DNA of 64,000 bases from Schistosoma haematobium (lineage: Eukaryota; Platyhelminthes; Trematoda; Strigeidida; Schistosomatidae). Both the position numbers and the translations under genes were made by a program. Position 1 is the first letter of the stretch. Every line of letters begins with the position of its first letter. The notes under the pieces are model-generated. The model saw only the letters and a program-made list of their open reading frames with translations. It was not told the DNA's origin and made no database searches. Location: assembly GCF_000699445.3 (NCBI RefSeq), contig NC_067196.1, positions 42,561,806 to 42,625,805 on the forward strand. The letters are read 5' to 3'. Of this stretch, positions 1-15,912 are shown in pieces.

Positions 1-31
1 AGTTCACTTTAAAAATAATTTTTCTTTTTAT

Positions 32-579
32 CCTTTTCGAATATTTTATTTATTTATTTATTTAAACACATAAACATTGGTACAAGGAGGCACCAAATAG
101 ATATGCGCCACATAAATCATTCGATTTGTGTGAGAACTAGGATACTGCCCGGGTTCTCAAACTGAAGCAGGTGGTCTTCATAAGGAGCCACTCCTCGAGC
201 CTTTGACCTAGATGTCTTATTCACAAGACAGTGGAGCAAGGTCAGGAGATGCAGTCCCATGATGGCCGGTGATCAACGATTAGTTCATACGCCATTTGTT
301 CTCTTATGATCCTGGAGCCCATGTGCACCATTGGCATGGAATCAGGGTTTTCCAACTCCCCTCGGTGGACTCTTCGTGTCCACCGACCCGGTTAGATCTC
401 TGGACATTCGCTTTTCGTCCTATCAAATTCCTGAACAACACTCCCGCCACGAGAAGGCAGTGAGTAGGACTTCCTGGCAGTGGTTGTGTACGCGTGGTCA
501 TGTGAGAGCATTTCGAGAAGTTGAGCTTACTCTCCCTGCTCTCGGCCGTACCAGTGCATTTTGGGGCCTTTTCGAATAT
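32..579 (-). mobile_element. 522-bp internally deleted RTE derivative with TSD
   Basis: A 13-base direct repeat, CCTTTTCGAATAT, at 32-44 and 567-579 brackets positions 45-566. Read on the minus strand, the element starts with sequence closely matching the 5' UTR of the complete RTE copy at 29309-28900 and ends with that copy's 3' end, including the TAAA-type tail (45-120; compare 25378-25455). The whole coding region is missing and the two UTRs meet near 105-125. Open frames inside it are incidental. It is either a short mobile derivative copied in trans or a full copy that lost its middle after insertion; the sequence alone cannot separate these. Confidence 0.85.
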
Positions 580-1143
580 AACTCATTATGTATTGAAGAA
601 AATCACTTCTTTACACTAAATATTAAAGATTTCAATATTGGCTTCAGTTCAAAAAACTTATTTCTTTATATCAAGGAAATAACATCAACCATGAATATAG
701 TTTGGTGTATAACTCTACTGAATTAAAAGTAATAGCAGTTTTCAAGTAAAAATTGACGTGTTAGTCATAATTTAGTGTAGATTAACGGTCAACTTATAAC
801 ACTGAAAATGAGATATTATTGAATAGGATGACACAGTTTATCTCTCTTATATAAACTGAACAAAAAATCCAAATAGAATAAAGTAACAAAGTTTAAAAAA
901 CAGTTATGTCATATAAGTAATCCTTCACTTTACACATTAATCTGTATGATTAGAATTGCTGAGTAATTTCAATATGTTTCACGTTTAGTAAGCGTGATGA
1001 CTTTGAAAAAAAGGTAAAATTATATTTCACTAAGTGAAAATGAGTCGATATAATTATATGATTTTTTTTCTATATAAGTAATATCATTCTAAAATATTCT
1101 TCATTATAACATTTTGTTGTATCCAAATTATCAAACGCTACTA
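580..1143. other. AT-rich noncoding stretch
   Basis: Stops in all frames and no recognisable exon, RNA or repeat. Probably intron or 3' flank of the minus-strand CH gene. Confidence 0.5.
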
Positions 1144-1310
1144 TATTAATATCAGAAGGGGTTTTGTGGATATTATAGTAATTTCAATGGTGCACTGCTG
1201 AGGAGTCCCACATTAGAACGAAACGGACGTCTAGTGCTTCTAGGTTTTCCATGGTGGTCTAGCTTCAATTGACTCATGGTCTCAACTATTAAAATTCTTT
1301 TTTTATTAAT
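1144..1310. mobile_element. Head-to-head pair of hammerhead-SINE fragments
   Basis: Positions 1151-1187 are a minus-strand 3' tail of the window's main SINE. From 1188 the sequence turns to plus strand and runs from the hammerhead region (CTGAGGA at 1197-1203, GAAA, then GTC) to the tail near 1297. Stem II has one mismatch. TATTAAT flanks the whole (1144-1150 and 1304-1310), a short AT-only TSD candidate. Confidence 0.7.
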
Positions 1311-1552
1311 CAATTTAATTTAAGTAAAAGAACTATATTTTTCAAACAAAAGAGGTGGTAATTCACATTCAATATTAACTGTATGTTAGTGGTGTAACGA
1401 ATTATTGTTGTGTTTTGTTTAATAAATCAATCTATTTCAAAGGTACAACATTTTGTTGATATCGACTTCAAGGTTGGACTTGATAGTTTTAAACAAATTG
1501 AGCATCGGGTAGAAAGTTATTAATAAATACATTTTTCATTGTATCCCACCTC

Positions 1553-1660
1553 TTCAGAGACTTATTCACTATGAGGAATTGGCTTACATCAAGTCACGAA
1601 ACGTTGGAAATATAAAATTTCTACTGAGATTTAACAAAAAAATATATTTATTAAACAACA
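1553..1660 (+). repeat. Dispersed repeat with hammerhead-like core, copy 1
   Basis: Shares with 11865-11965 (minus) and 19160-19262 (plus) a block reading roughly GGCTTACAT, AAGTCACGAAACG, GAAAT, then an A-rich end with AACAAAAA and ATATTTATT. The GAAACGTY part with flanking pairing resembles the minimal hammerhead known from Penelope-like elements, but the CTGANGA box is degenerate in this copy. Family membership rests on comparing the three copies. Confidence 0.55.
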
Positions 1661-2729
1661 TTTTATTAAATATTACGATATTTTTAAATTCTTTTAGGTA
1701 GTATTGTACCACAGTGGCCAGGTAGTCAGTTAAAATGATATTTACGTTTTGGACTGATGTAATTTCTTGTGAAACTTATAGGAATCAAAATTATCTAACT
1801 TCAAAAAAGACATGCAATCAAAATCACAGATGAACAGAGAAGTGATAAGTTTTTAGTAAGTGGTTATTTGTTCTTTCAATGTCTTTTATTAAGTTTGGCG
1901 ACATTCTGGGAGTGTTTGATACTCAACTTTATTGTAATTTTAATAAACAAACGAATAAAGTCAGCTCACTATGAAATGACGAGGTCGAGTGTGGTTAGCA
2001 TTTCTGGTCGATGCTCTTTAGTGGTGTTACATTCTCTTATCTGAATGGTTTGTTTGCAAAACCTTTAATGTAAATTTGAACAATATTATAATTTTTGGAA
2101 ACAAAACCATTCAACCAAGAGAAAACCGTTTAACAAAAACCAAGTTGTTATGTGTGACAATGAATAATATTAATACCAGATAATCTTTCGTTTTCGTTAC
2201 GATTTTCAAACCGCATCATCCTTCTAAATCTCTTTATTTCTTCTACTTAATTCGTTTTTTTTTTTCATTTCTGTTTTATGCATTTCCATGTGTCAGTAAA
2301 TTTCAGAGAAGTGGTCCTACTTTGTTTGAAATTAAATTGTAAAAACAATCTAAGGATAATGAAACTATTCAAAAGAGATTGAAAGAATTTCACCCTGGCT
2401 ACTGTTATCTTGACATTTCATTGTACTATCATGCAACAAATAAGCAAAACTGACCTACATAACAATACAGTTATGTTTTTACAACATTGCTTATATGAAA
2501 TTATACATATTTATATGTGAGTTTGACACGAATAATTGACTAATATACATCTATGTGTTTCATTAAAGCACGAAAACTGTTGACTGAACTATTAGATTTA
2601 TAACTACTCTGAGAACAATCATGTCCAGTATTCAATATATCTTAGAATGTTGTCAGAATGATATGTTTTAAGAAAATCTTTGCTGTCGATTTGAAGTGAA
2701 CGAAGGAGTTACAAAATCATATTAATTAC
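1661..2729. other. AT-rich noncoding stretch
   Basis: Nothing recognisable. The missing C-terminal part of the CH domain was sought on the minus strand here and not found. Confidence 0.5.
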
Positions 2730-2827
2730 CTGTTGAAAGAGGAAAAGATCATATTTAAGCTTTTCTTCTGTCAGGTCATCTTTTCTATTTCTTGATAAAG
2801 CCTTTAGATACAGTTTAAAGTTATTTG
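2730..2827 (-). CDS. Candidate internal exon, unknown protein
   Basis: On the minus strand a 32-codon open segment ends at a strong donor (CAG then GTAATT) and could start after a CAAG acceptor at 2828. It reads NNFKLYLKALSRNRK followed by DDLTEEKLKYDLFLFQQ: charged, helix-like, and unlike the surrounding AT-rich DNA. It is not the expected continuation of the smoothelin CH domain, and its start phase does not fit the exon ending at 3577. It could belong to another transcript, to a later exon after a missed one, or be chance. No family assigned. Confidence 0.3.
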
Positions 2828-8333
<5,506 letters not shown>

Positions 8334-8672
8334 TTTCTAAATAAAAACTCCGCCTGGAGTCCCTCCGGGGACTACTGCCGGTCCCAACCCCGGATAAAGG
8401 AGGAGGGTTAGACATGGTGTTAGCGACCCCATCTTGTAGAAAACTGACTCGCTGAAAAACACTAACCAGAAACAAGTTATTTAAACTCTGCCCTGGGAAT
8501 CGGAAGGTTTTCAGTTAGGAGAGTTATGACGCCCGATGATGAAAGCCGAGTTCCTTCCGAAGTCACGAGGCAGATGCCCCTTCTAACAACCAGAGCAACC
8601 ATTTATTTAGGTACATAAAATGCTTGTACAATGTGGGAGTATCTTCAAAATCGCTGCATTTCTAAATAAAAA
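8334..8672 (+). mobile_element. 311-bp RTE 5'-end-derived insertion with 14-bp TSD
   Basis: TTTCTAAATAAAAA occurs at 8334-8347 and 8659-8672 and brackets 8348-8658. The insert is GC-rich and holds a perfect 6-bp hairpin with TCCG loop (8358-8373) and a CCGG-flanked block. Near its end a stretch (about 8600-8640) matches the start of the endonuclease-coding region seen on the minus strand at 11655-11620. It is thus the 5' UTR and first codons of the RTE family at 8.7-11.7 kb, cut at its 3' side, in opposite orientation to that neighbour. Truncation at the 3' side is unusual for non-LTR insertions. Confidence 0.75.
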
Positions 8673-9027
8673 TAATGATGCTATCCAATAACTAGTAATT
8701 AACTTAGACATTTAGAGAGGATATATTTTAATCGGTTGTCAAGTCCTTCTTCGTCTTTCAGCATAGGCTGCCGACTAGCATTCTCCAACCCACTCTGTCC
8801 AGGGTCTTCTTGTCTAGTTCCATTCAATTCTTATTCATTTTTCTCATGTCTGTCGCCATTTTCCAGCGTAATGTGTTCTTTGATCTCACTCTTCTCCTTT
8901 GGCCTTGAGGATTCCATGTGAGGACTTGTCTAGTGACGCAGTTGGGTGCTTTCCTCAATGTGTGTCCTATCCACTTCCAGCGCTTCTTCCTGACTTCCTC
9001 CTCCTTTGGAATCTGGTTTGTTCTCTC

Positions 9028-10332
9028 TCACAGTAGGTTGTTTCTGATGGTCTCTGACCAACGGATCTGAAGTATTTTGCGTAGACAACTGTTAATAAAC
9101 ACCTGTATCTTCTGGATGATGGCTTTCGTAGTTCTCCAGGTTTCTGCCCCATATAGTAGAACTGTCTTGACATTTGTATTGAAAATCCTGACCTTGGTGT
9201 TGGTTGACGGTTGCTTTGAGTTCCAGACGTTCCTCAGTTGTAAATATGCTGCTCTTGCTTTGCCGATCTGCGCCTTCACATCTGCATCGGATCCACCCTG
9301 TTCATCAATGATGCTGCCCAAATATGTAGAGGTTTTCACATTTTCCAAATCGTCTCCGTCAATTTTGATTGGATTGGTGCATTCTGTGTTGTATCGGAGA
9401 ATCCTGCTTTTCACTTTGTGTATATTGAGACCTACTGCTGCTGAGGCTGCTGCTACACTGGTCGTCTTCTCCTGCATTTGTTGTTGCGTTTGGGATAGAA
9501 GGGCCAGATCATCTGCGAAGTCTAGATCGTCCAACTGCATCCTAGATGTCCACTGTATCCCGTATTTTCCTTCAAATGTTGACGTCTTCATGATCAAGTC
9601 GATCACCAGGAGAAAGAGAAAGGGTGAGATTAAGCAACCCTGCCTAACACCGGTCTTTACCTCGAACGAGTTTGTCAATTGTTCCCCATACACAATTTTG
9701 CAGTTTAATCCATCATAGGAATTCCGTATGATATTGACTATCTTCTGAGGCACGCCGTAGTATCGAAGAAGCTTCCATTGTATTTTCCTATCTACGCTAT
9801 CAAATGCTTTCTCGTAGTCAATGAAGTTGATGTAGAGTGATGAATTCCATTCAATTGACTGTTCCACAATGATCCGTAGAGTTGCAATTTGGTCTGTACA
9901 CGATCTATCCATACGGAATCCAACCTGTTGGTATCGAAGTTGGGCGTCTACGGAGTCCTTCATCCTGTTTAACAATACCCTGTTCAGTACTTTTACTGGT
10001 ATTGAGAGAAGAATGATGTCCCTGTATTTATTACACTTACTAAGATCACCTTTCTTTGGCATTTTGATCAGGTGTCCTTCTTTCCAGTCTGTTGGTACTT
10101 GTCCCTCATCCCGAATCTTGCTGAAGAGTATGTGGAGTGTCTTTTCAGTTACTGATACATCTGCTTTTAGTGCCTCTGCTGGAATGTTGTCTGACCCCGC
10201 TGCTTTGCCCCTCTTGATTTGTCTGATGGCCATGCTGATCACTTGAATTGTTAGTAAGCCAACATCTGTTGGAAGGTCCTTGGGTTCAGTAAGGCTAATC
10301 GATTCAAGAGTTCCTTGAAGTGCTCTACCCAC
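9028..10332 (-). pseudogene. RTE reverse transcriptase, damaged
   Basis: A 434-residue frame with the non-LTR RT hallmarks: AFDSVDR, GVRQGCLISPFLFLLV, FADDLALLSQ (catalytic xxDD), and STYLGSIIDEQGGSDADVK after the palm. The upstream part overlaps a different frame (10448-10251), which shows a frameshift near 10290. The C-terminal zinc-knuckle-like end continues in another frame below 9028. Substitutions relative to the better copy at 37.9 kb (for example KYRDI for NYRGI) indicate decay. It would have synthesised cDNA by target-primed reverse transcription. Confidence 0.85.
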
Positions 10333-11016
10333 CTGTTTCGCTGGTCTTCAATGTTGGTGATTACTTCACCTTCCTTGCTTTTCACTGGTCGTTCTGGATT
10401 ACGATAATTTCCAGCGAGTTTCTTTGTTGTATCATACACGTTTCTCATGTTTCCTTCTCTAGCAGCCTTTTCCTATATCATTGCTAGATCCTCCACGTAT
10501 TTACGTTTGTCGGTTCTGATGTTCCTCTTCACTTGCTTGTTTACTTCTGTGTATTCAGCTTGTGCCTTGGCTTTCTCTGCTCTTGTTCGTCTGATATTGA
10601 TTGCTGTCTTCTTGTTCCTCCTTTATTCAATCTTATCCAGTGTATCAAAAGTGACTCATTTCTTGTGATGGTGCTTCTTGTCGGCCCACAATCTCATGCC
10701 ATGTTGAAGTGACTGCCTCCTTGACTCCTTTCTAGTTGTTCTCCATGGTAGTTCCCTCTCCACTGAGTAGACTGTGAAAGGCCTGTAACCTATTGGTGAG
10801 GGCTATCTTGAATTCTCTGAGTCTGTCAGTATCTCGCAAGGCCGTATTAAATATTTATGATATTGTCCACCACGTTGTCCAGTACTTCTTGAGTTCAAGT
10901 TTCATCTTGGCGACCAACATGTGATGATCTGAGGCCTGATCAGCTCCTCTCTTAGTGCTCACATCATCCATTGTCCTCCTGAACTTTTTGTTGATGCAGA
11001 TGTGGTCGATTTGGTT

Positions 11017-11442
11017 CTATGTAGTGTGATCCGGTAAAGTCCATGTGGTTTTGTGTATGCGTTTGTGTGGGAATATAGTGCCGCCTATGACCAGTTTAGT
11101 GAAGGCACATAGGTTTGCAAATCTCTCACCATTTACGCTCCTTTCTCCTAGTCCATGTCGTTCCATGATGTCTTCATATCCGGTGTTGTCCATTTCAATC
11201 TTGGTATTTAGGTCTCCCATCACAATGGTCAAGTCCTTTGTTGGGCACTTCTCGATGATTGACTGCAGCCTATTGTAGAATTGATCTTTAGCTTCTTCAT
11301 TGAAGTCGTTGGTAGGCGCATAGCATTGGATGATGTTCATTGTAATGCCCTCTTTCTTTGTTTTGAAGGAGGTTTCGATGATCTTTGGTCCATGAGAATC
11401 CCATCCTATAAGTGCATGTTGTGCTTGTTTGGACAGCATCAA
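11017..11442 (-). pseudogene. RTE AP-like endonuclease fragment
   Basis: About 141 residues with the exonuclease-endonuclease-phosphatase motifs IIQCYAPTND, TIVMGDLNTKI (the GDxN catalytic box) and, in degraded form, the TWTLPD..T stretch. The N-terminal NIYLGTW-type start lies upstream near 11655 but is interrupted by stops. This domain nicks target DNA in non-LTR elements. The linker between it and the RT (about 11000-10450) is riddled with stops. Confidence 0.8.
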
Positions 11443-11731
11443 TGCAACTCCTTGTGTATGTGGGGCATTTTATTTTTCATGGCTAGAGTATAACAGAAGC
11501 TCCCTGAAGCCATTCGTTGTTGTCCAACTTGCGTCTAATGTGTTTCGCTGATCCCGAGCATCTCCAGGTTGTATTTCCTAGTTTCTGCCCCAATTCGGAA
11601 GACTCTTCTAGTCTCCCACATTGTACGAGCATTCCATGTACCTAAATAAATGGTTGCTTTGGTTGTCAGTTTATTGCAAACTGTATTCGCTTAAAAAATG
11701 TTAAATAACATATTAAATTAAAGTTAGTTAC

Positions 11732-11816
11732 CTCATATCCTTTAGTTACAGCTTTACACCAATCAAGCATAATCTGTTTTGCATTAGGTTGTGCTCCTTT
11801 TCCACCGGATGCGAAA
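11732..11816 (-). CDS. Smoothelin-type CH gene, exon before CH core
   Basis: An 85-bp exon encoding FASGGKGAQPNAKQIM then LDWCKAVTKGYE. The start of a smoothelin CH domain has the same pattern (K.MLLDWC.A.T.GY). The acceptor is TTACATTACAG; the donor is GAG then GTAACT. It starts with one base of a split codon and ends in phase 0, so it joins the exon at 3728 to give KGYE-GVDIQNF without a gap. That phase match across 8 kb is strong support. Confidence 0.87.
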
Positions 11817-11864
11817 CTGTAATGTAATTAATAATCAATAAACGAAATACCTATTTTGCTGTTG

Positions 11865-11965
11865 TAATAAATATATTTTTGTTATATTTAAATGAGTAGA
11901 AAAATTATGTTTCTGGCGTTTCGTAACTTAATGTAAGCCGCTTCTTCAGAGTAAATAAATAATAG
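11865..11965 (-). repeat. Dispersed repeat with hammerhead-like core, copy 2
   Basis: On the minus strand it reads TTTACTCTGAAGAAGCGG, CTTACATTAAGTTACG, AAACGCCAGAAA and an A-rich end. CTGAAGA, GGCTT/AAGTY as stem II, GAAA and a following CGYC are in hammerhead order. An extra A after CTGAAGA and one stem II mismatch weaken it. Matches 19160-19262 best. Confidence 0.55.
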
Positions 11966-14089
11966 GCATTAAATTAACACATGTTTAGATAGTACAAATG
12001 AAACAATGAAACTATTAAGTCTAACCTTGTTATTGATACCTGTTTTGTTATTGTATTTTAATCTTTGATATTATAGTTCGAAATTTCGGGTATGTGGTGA
12101 AATGAATGCATGTTTATTGTAATAGTTATATCCAGTGCTATAGTTTGTATTAACTAAGATTTTGCAAAATCTTTAAATTCTTGTTAAGTAAAATGATGAA
12201 AAATAACTGGTTCATAACGATCGGCATATCGAGTTTTCAGCACATTTACATGTGATCTAACTAAATAGTTCAGTCGAAGCATTTTTCGACAATTTTTTTA
12301 GTGTATTAGTACTTCCCATTGTTCTTAATTAAGTACAGAATCTGTCCAAGCAGCATATTTGCAACTGTATAAGAAAATTATTTTTAGTAAACAAGTAACT
12401 TTGATGCAATTAAAGTTGAACGTTGTCGATTGAAAAAGCTATTTTTCTGGTAAAAATACTTTAAGAAATACATAACTTGTAGTGGGATCCATTTGGTCGT
12501 TCAGAATATCTAAAATTCTTCATCTTAATTGATGGTGTTTCACACTTCCGATGGTACATCATGTAGTTCAACCTCCTAAGGTGTAAATTTTCTACGTGTA
12601 TCTGATAATACTGGACTCATGTAAATTAATATTACCAATGGTCTGTGAGCTTCATATTTTACATTTATTTTTAAATATATCATTGGATATTCAGTCTCCT
12701 AATAATTTAGTTTATACAAAGTTCTAGAATCAGAATGCGATATAAAGTTGATAATTTACTGATCATTTGGTGTATTGTTGCCACAAATATAACTTTTGAA
12801 CACAAAATGTATTCAGCATGTAAAAACACTGAAATCGTAAAAAGAAATCATGTATATCTGTTCGTTAACGGAACCTCACAGCAACAGAAAAGTACCATGA
12901 GTGTAAATAAATGAAAAGAGACACTTCAATTACGTGTAGATCCCCAATATCCCGCAACAAATAAGTGTAATATTTAAAATATTGAATTATTTCTATCATT
13001 GTAAAGATACGTACGAAAAGTCATTTCTGAAGCATTAGTAAATGATATTATATTTGAGTAGTATGCATAGTTATACACCATTTCTGTGTGAACTGTTAAG
13101 TACTATCATTATGATAGTATAGATGAATTCAATAGACGACATTTTGTATGAACTCGTTACATTGTGGAATAAGGTCTCTCTCCAACATTAGTTTCATTAC
13201 TTACGTATATATTTGTAAGGTTTAATTATGTGACCTCTTTTATGTTAGTTGTATATAGTTAACGGGTACATTAAAGCGTTTAACATAACTCCAGAGCATT
13301 TAAGATTAATTTAAGTTATTTTACTCCTCTGATCACTTGAAAACTAATTTTTACGAATTTAAGTAACTCGGATTTGTGTTGTTTCCGCCTCGAACCATTA
13401 CAAATCATCGTGAAAGAGAAGTATTCATAAGTTTCATTGACCTTCATGGTGAGCAACAGTCTTGAATTAGACTATTGTGTTTGTTACGACCAATACTATA
13501 TCACATGTTTGGAAAATTACAACTGAGCTATGTAGATTGTAATTGAGGTTTTTAACAGGATTATATATTCGAATTATTTAACGCCTATCAGCTAACTTAC
13601 GTCAACATTATGTTATAAAAACATTTTACTTTTCAAGTAATAGGCTTTCTTCATGCAAAACACATAGTTATAAGACTACCGAGAAATAGGTTAATGTGAT
13701 TTAGATATTGACTAGTTTATTTACTACGAACGTTTCTTCACCGATCCTTCTCGTGACCAGTTTATCGATTCATAATTTATTTATCACAAAGGTGTGATGT
13801 AACTCAGTAATCAGGCAAATTCTTGATTTCAGTTTCACGTTCTTGCTTCAAGGTCAGTAATACTATCCAACTGGGTAAGATGACATAGGTATGGTGGGGT
13901 TCAAGTTGACGACTAAATAACTAGTTATCGAATACCTAAATAATAACATTGGTTTACTCTCTGTAGTATTTATTTATCCGAACTATTTCTTTGAATAAAG
14001 TAACAATCAAAATAAATCTTATGTATTAATTAAATGAAATGTTTTACACAATTGTTTTTACTAAAAATAATTTCATTTACAACTCCTAC
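11966..14089. other. Intron of the CH gene
   Basis: AT-rich sequence between the exons at 11816 and 14090. No coding or repeat signal recognised. Confidence 0.55.
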
Positions 14090-14170
14090 TTTGGTTTTGC
14101 ACCCTGGGGATTGTTCGCTTTATCCATCGCTTTAAATTTATTCATTGTATGCGAGAATGTAGAATGATGT
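14090..14170 (-). CDS. Probable upstream exon of the CH gene
   Basis: An 81-bp segment after a TTTCCAG acceptor encodes HHSTFSHTMNKFKAMDK then ANNPQGAKP. It ends with two bases (AA) before a GTAGGA donor. Those two bases plus the T at the start of the exon at 11816 make AAT (Asn), so the frame continues into FASGGKG. A basic low-complexity linker before the CH domain is normal for smoothelin relatives. The exon is short and the donor weak, so the call rests mainly on phase agreement. Further 5' exons were not recognised. Confidence 0.6.
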
Positions 14171-14594
14171 CTGGAAATAGTAAGGAAAAACAAATTAAAA
14201 ACATTGTTTTGTATAAATAAGAAAGACATTAAGAAACAGTTAATCGGAATACCGGTGAAACAAGCATGTTTTTTTAGAGTAATGATGTAACATAATGATA
14301 TGATTATGATGTTTCTTTCTTCAACAGATTAACAAGTTTATTGAACCAATCTTAGTGAAATACTTGATCTTACTGAAAAGTTTAGTAAATCTAAAGAACG
14401 TAGGAGAATCTGATGAATGATTAATTAGACTGAATATTGTGATATCCAGTTTTCTTTTACCTTAATTTTTAAAAAAAACTAATACGTAGAAAACAATCAT
14501 TGGAACCATGAAAAAGTGCAGAGACAAAATGCATTCGGGATCTGAAAGTTTGAAAATATTAAATAACTAATATTTGCCGAATTTTAAGGGAAAA
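14171..14594. other. Noncoding, probably intron
   Basis: AT-rich, nothing recognised. Confidence 0.4.
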
Positions 14595-14967
14595 AATCTT
14601 TTCACAAGTTGAAATCATGAGTTAATTGAAGCTAGATCACCATGGGAAACCTGGAAGTACTGGACGGCCGTTTCGTCCCGGTATGGGACTCCTCAGCAGT
14701 GCGCATCCACTACCCCGCACCTCGCGGGATTCGAGCCCAGGATCTACTGGTTTCGCGCGCGAGCACTTAACCACTAGACCACTGAGCCGGCATCCAACGG
14801 TGTTAATGTCTAACTTCAACCAATCCACGAAGTTGCGCCACCGTACACCATTGTCTTCAGTGAGTTCCTATCTCACAACAGACCTGGTTGAACTCCACTG
14901 GTAACGACTTCTCACTAGAACTCCAGAAGTATCTCCTGAAGTCAGTCACTAGTGAGCAGGTGATTAT
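14595..14967 (-). mobile_element. Full-length hammerhead SINE
   Basis: On the minus strand the unit runs from CACTAGTGACTGACTTC through a tRNA-like part and a hammerhead to a tail ending ATTTCAAC and beyond. The tRNA-like part has an A box (GGCTCAGTGGTCTAGTGG) and a B box (GGGCTCGAATCCC or close), typical of RNA polymerase III promoters. The hammerhead has CTGAGGA, stem II GTCCC/GGGAC, GAAA, palindromic ACGGCCGT, then C as cleavage base. Core residues are intact; helix I has one mismatch. No protein is encoded. Confidence 0.85.
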
Positions 14968-15080
14968 TATTATCAGAATGGGTTTTGTGGAGATTTTTAG
15001 AAATTTCACAAGTTGAAATCATGAGTCAATTGAAGCTAGACCACCATGGAAAACCTGGAAGCACTGGACGGCCGTTTCGT
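14968..15080 (-). mobile_element. Second, truncated SINE unit joined head to tail
   Basis: Directly continues the unit at 14595-14967 in the same orientation: its tail (CCACAAAACCC, CTGATAATAATAATC) runs straight into the head of the next unit. It is truncated inside the hammerhead at ACGAAACGG. The tail-to-head junction is that of a tandem dimer. Confidence 0.75.
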
Positions 15081-15589
15081 TGAATTTGCATTTAATGGAA
15101 TGGTGTATTTATATATTTGTAGGGAATATATTATTTATCATTACAATATACTTTAATTCTCTATTAGTTAAGAATTTGTAGGACTGACGATTAGTAGTAA
15201 ATTACACATCTAGTGGTAATTATCTATAAAATGTAAATAACTTTGATAATAGAGAACCTGACATTATAACAAACTAGATTGGTAAATGAGTATAGAAAAA
15301 AGTTGAATTTTTAAACAATCGACAATAGTATATTTTTGATGTAAATAGTAAACACTATTGTCACATGAATTGTAATTACAAACCAAATCAGTAAGCGTCT
15401 AAGTTTAGTAAACCGAGGTAACAGATAAAAGTCATAGTGAAATCAGTAAAGCGATAAGGTAAGAATCTAAATTTTTCAATACATTTCACATTATATTTTG
15501 GTATAACAATGAAGTTATATACTTAAAACGTGTTCTTTTGAACTCAAACACTTAAAATTCAGGCTATTATTAACTTATATCATCTTGGT
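15081..15589. other. Noncoding
   Basis: AT-rich, nothing recognised. Confidence 0.4.
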
Positions 15590-15912
15590 AGTTTTAGATC
15601 ATGAGTTTACCCAGGCTAGACGACTGTTGAAAACTGTGAAGTACTGGATAATCATTTAGCATCAGTATGGGACTCCTAAATAGTACACATCTCCGATCCA
15701 ACCAGAAATCAAACTGAAAACTTTCAGGTGTTTCTCCGAGCGTTTAACTTTATGATCATTGATCTACATTTCTAACTGCGTTTGATTTGTAATATTGAGC
15801 GACCACTATGTACTGGAAATAGCAATGTTAAGTGGAGCTAGATCGATAACTGATTCTTATTAGAACTCTGAGACTTAGCTCTAGAAGTTAGTTACCAGTG
15901 AACGCTTGATTA
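15590..15912 (-). mobile_element. Old, diverged SINE copy
   Basis: The minus-strand order of blocks matches the SINE (ATCATGAG-like tail, CAGTATGGGACTCCT around the hammerhead, TTAACTTTATGATCATTGATC where the tRNA-like part should be, and GTTACCAGTGAACGC head), but with many substitutions. The ribozyme core is destroyed. Confidence 0.6.

Larger units (their letters stand above)
8725..11690 (-). mobile_element. Decayed RTE-type non-LTR retrotransposon
   Basis: A minus-strand copy from the start of the AP-type endonuclease (about 11660) to just past the end of the RT ORF (about 8730). It lies in the same strand sense inside the CH gene's intron, and its 5' boundary is about 45 bases from the donor at 11731. 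It is of the same family as the copies at 37848-40130 and 34725-35166, but more damaged. No TSD was identified with confidence. Confidence 0.85.

Noticed and set aside
331..726. 131-codon plus-strand open frame.
   Set aside because: Lies antisense across the small RTE derivative and runs into flanking DNA; the homologous region at 29 kb is UTR.
14750..14800. tRNA gene on the minus strand.
   Set aside because: The A and B boxes belong to the SINE head; the sequence does not give a proper cloverleaf and is repeated in the window.
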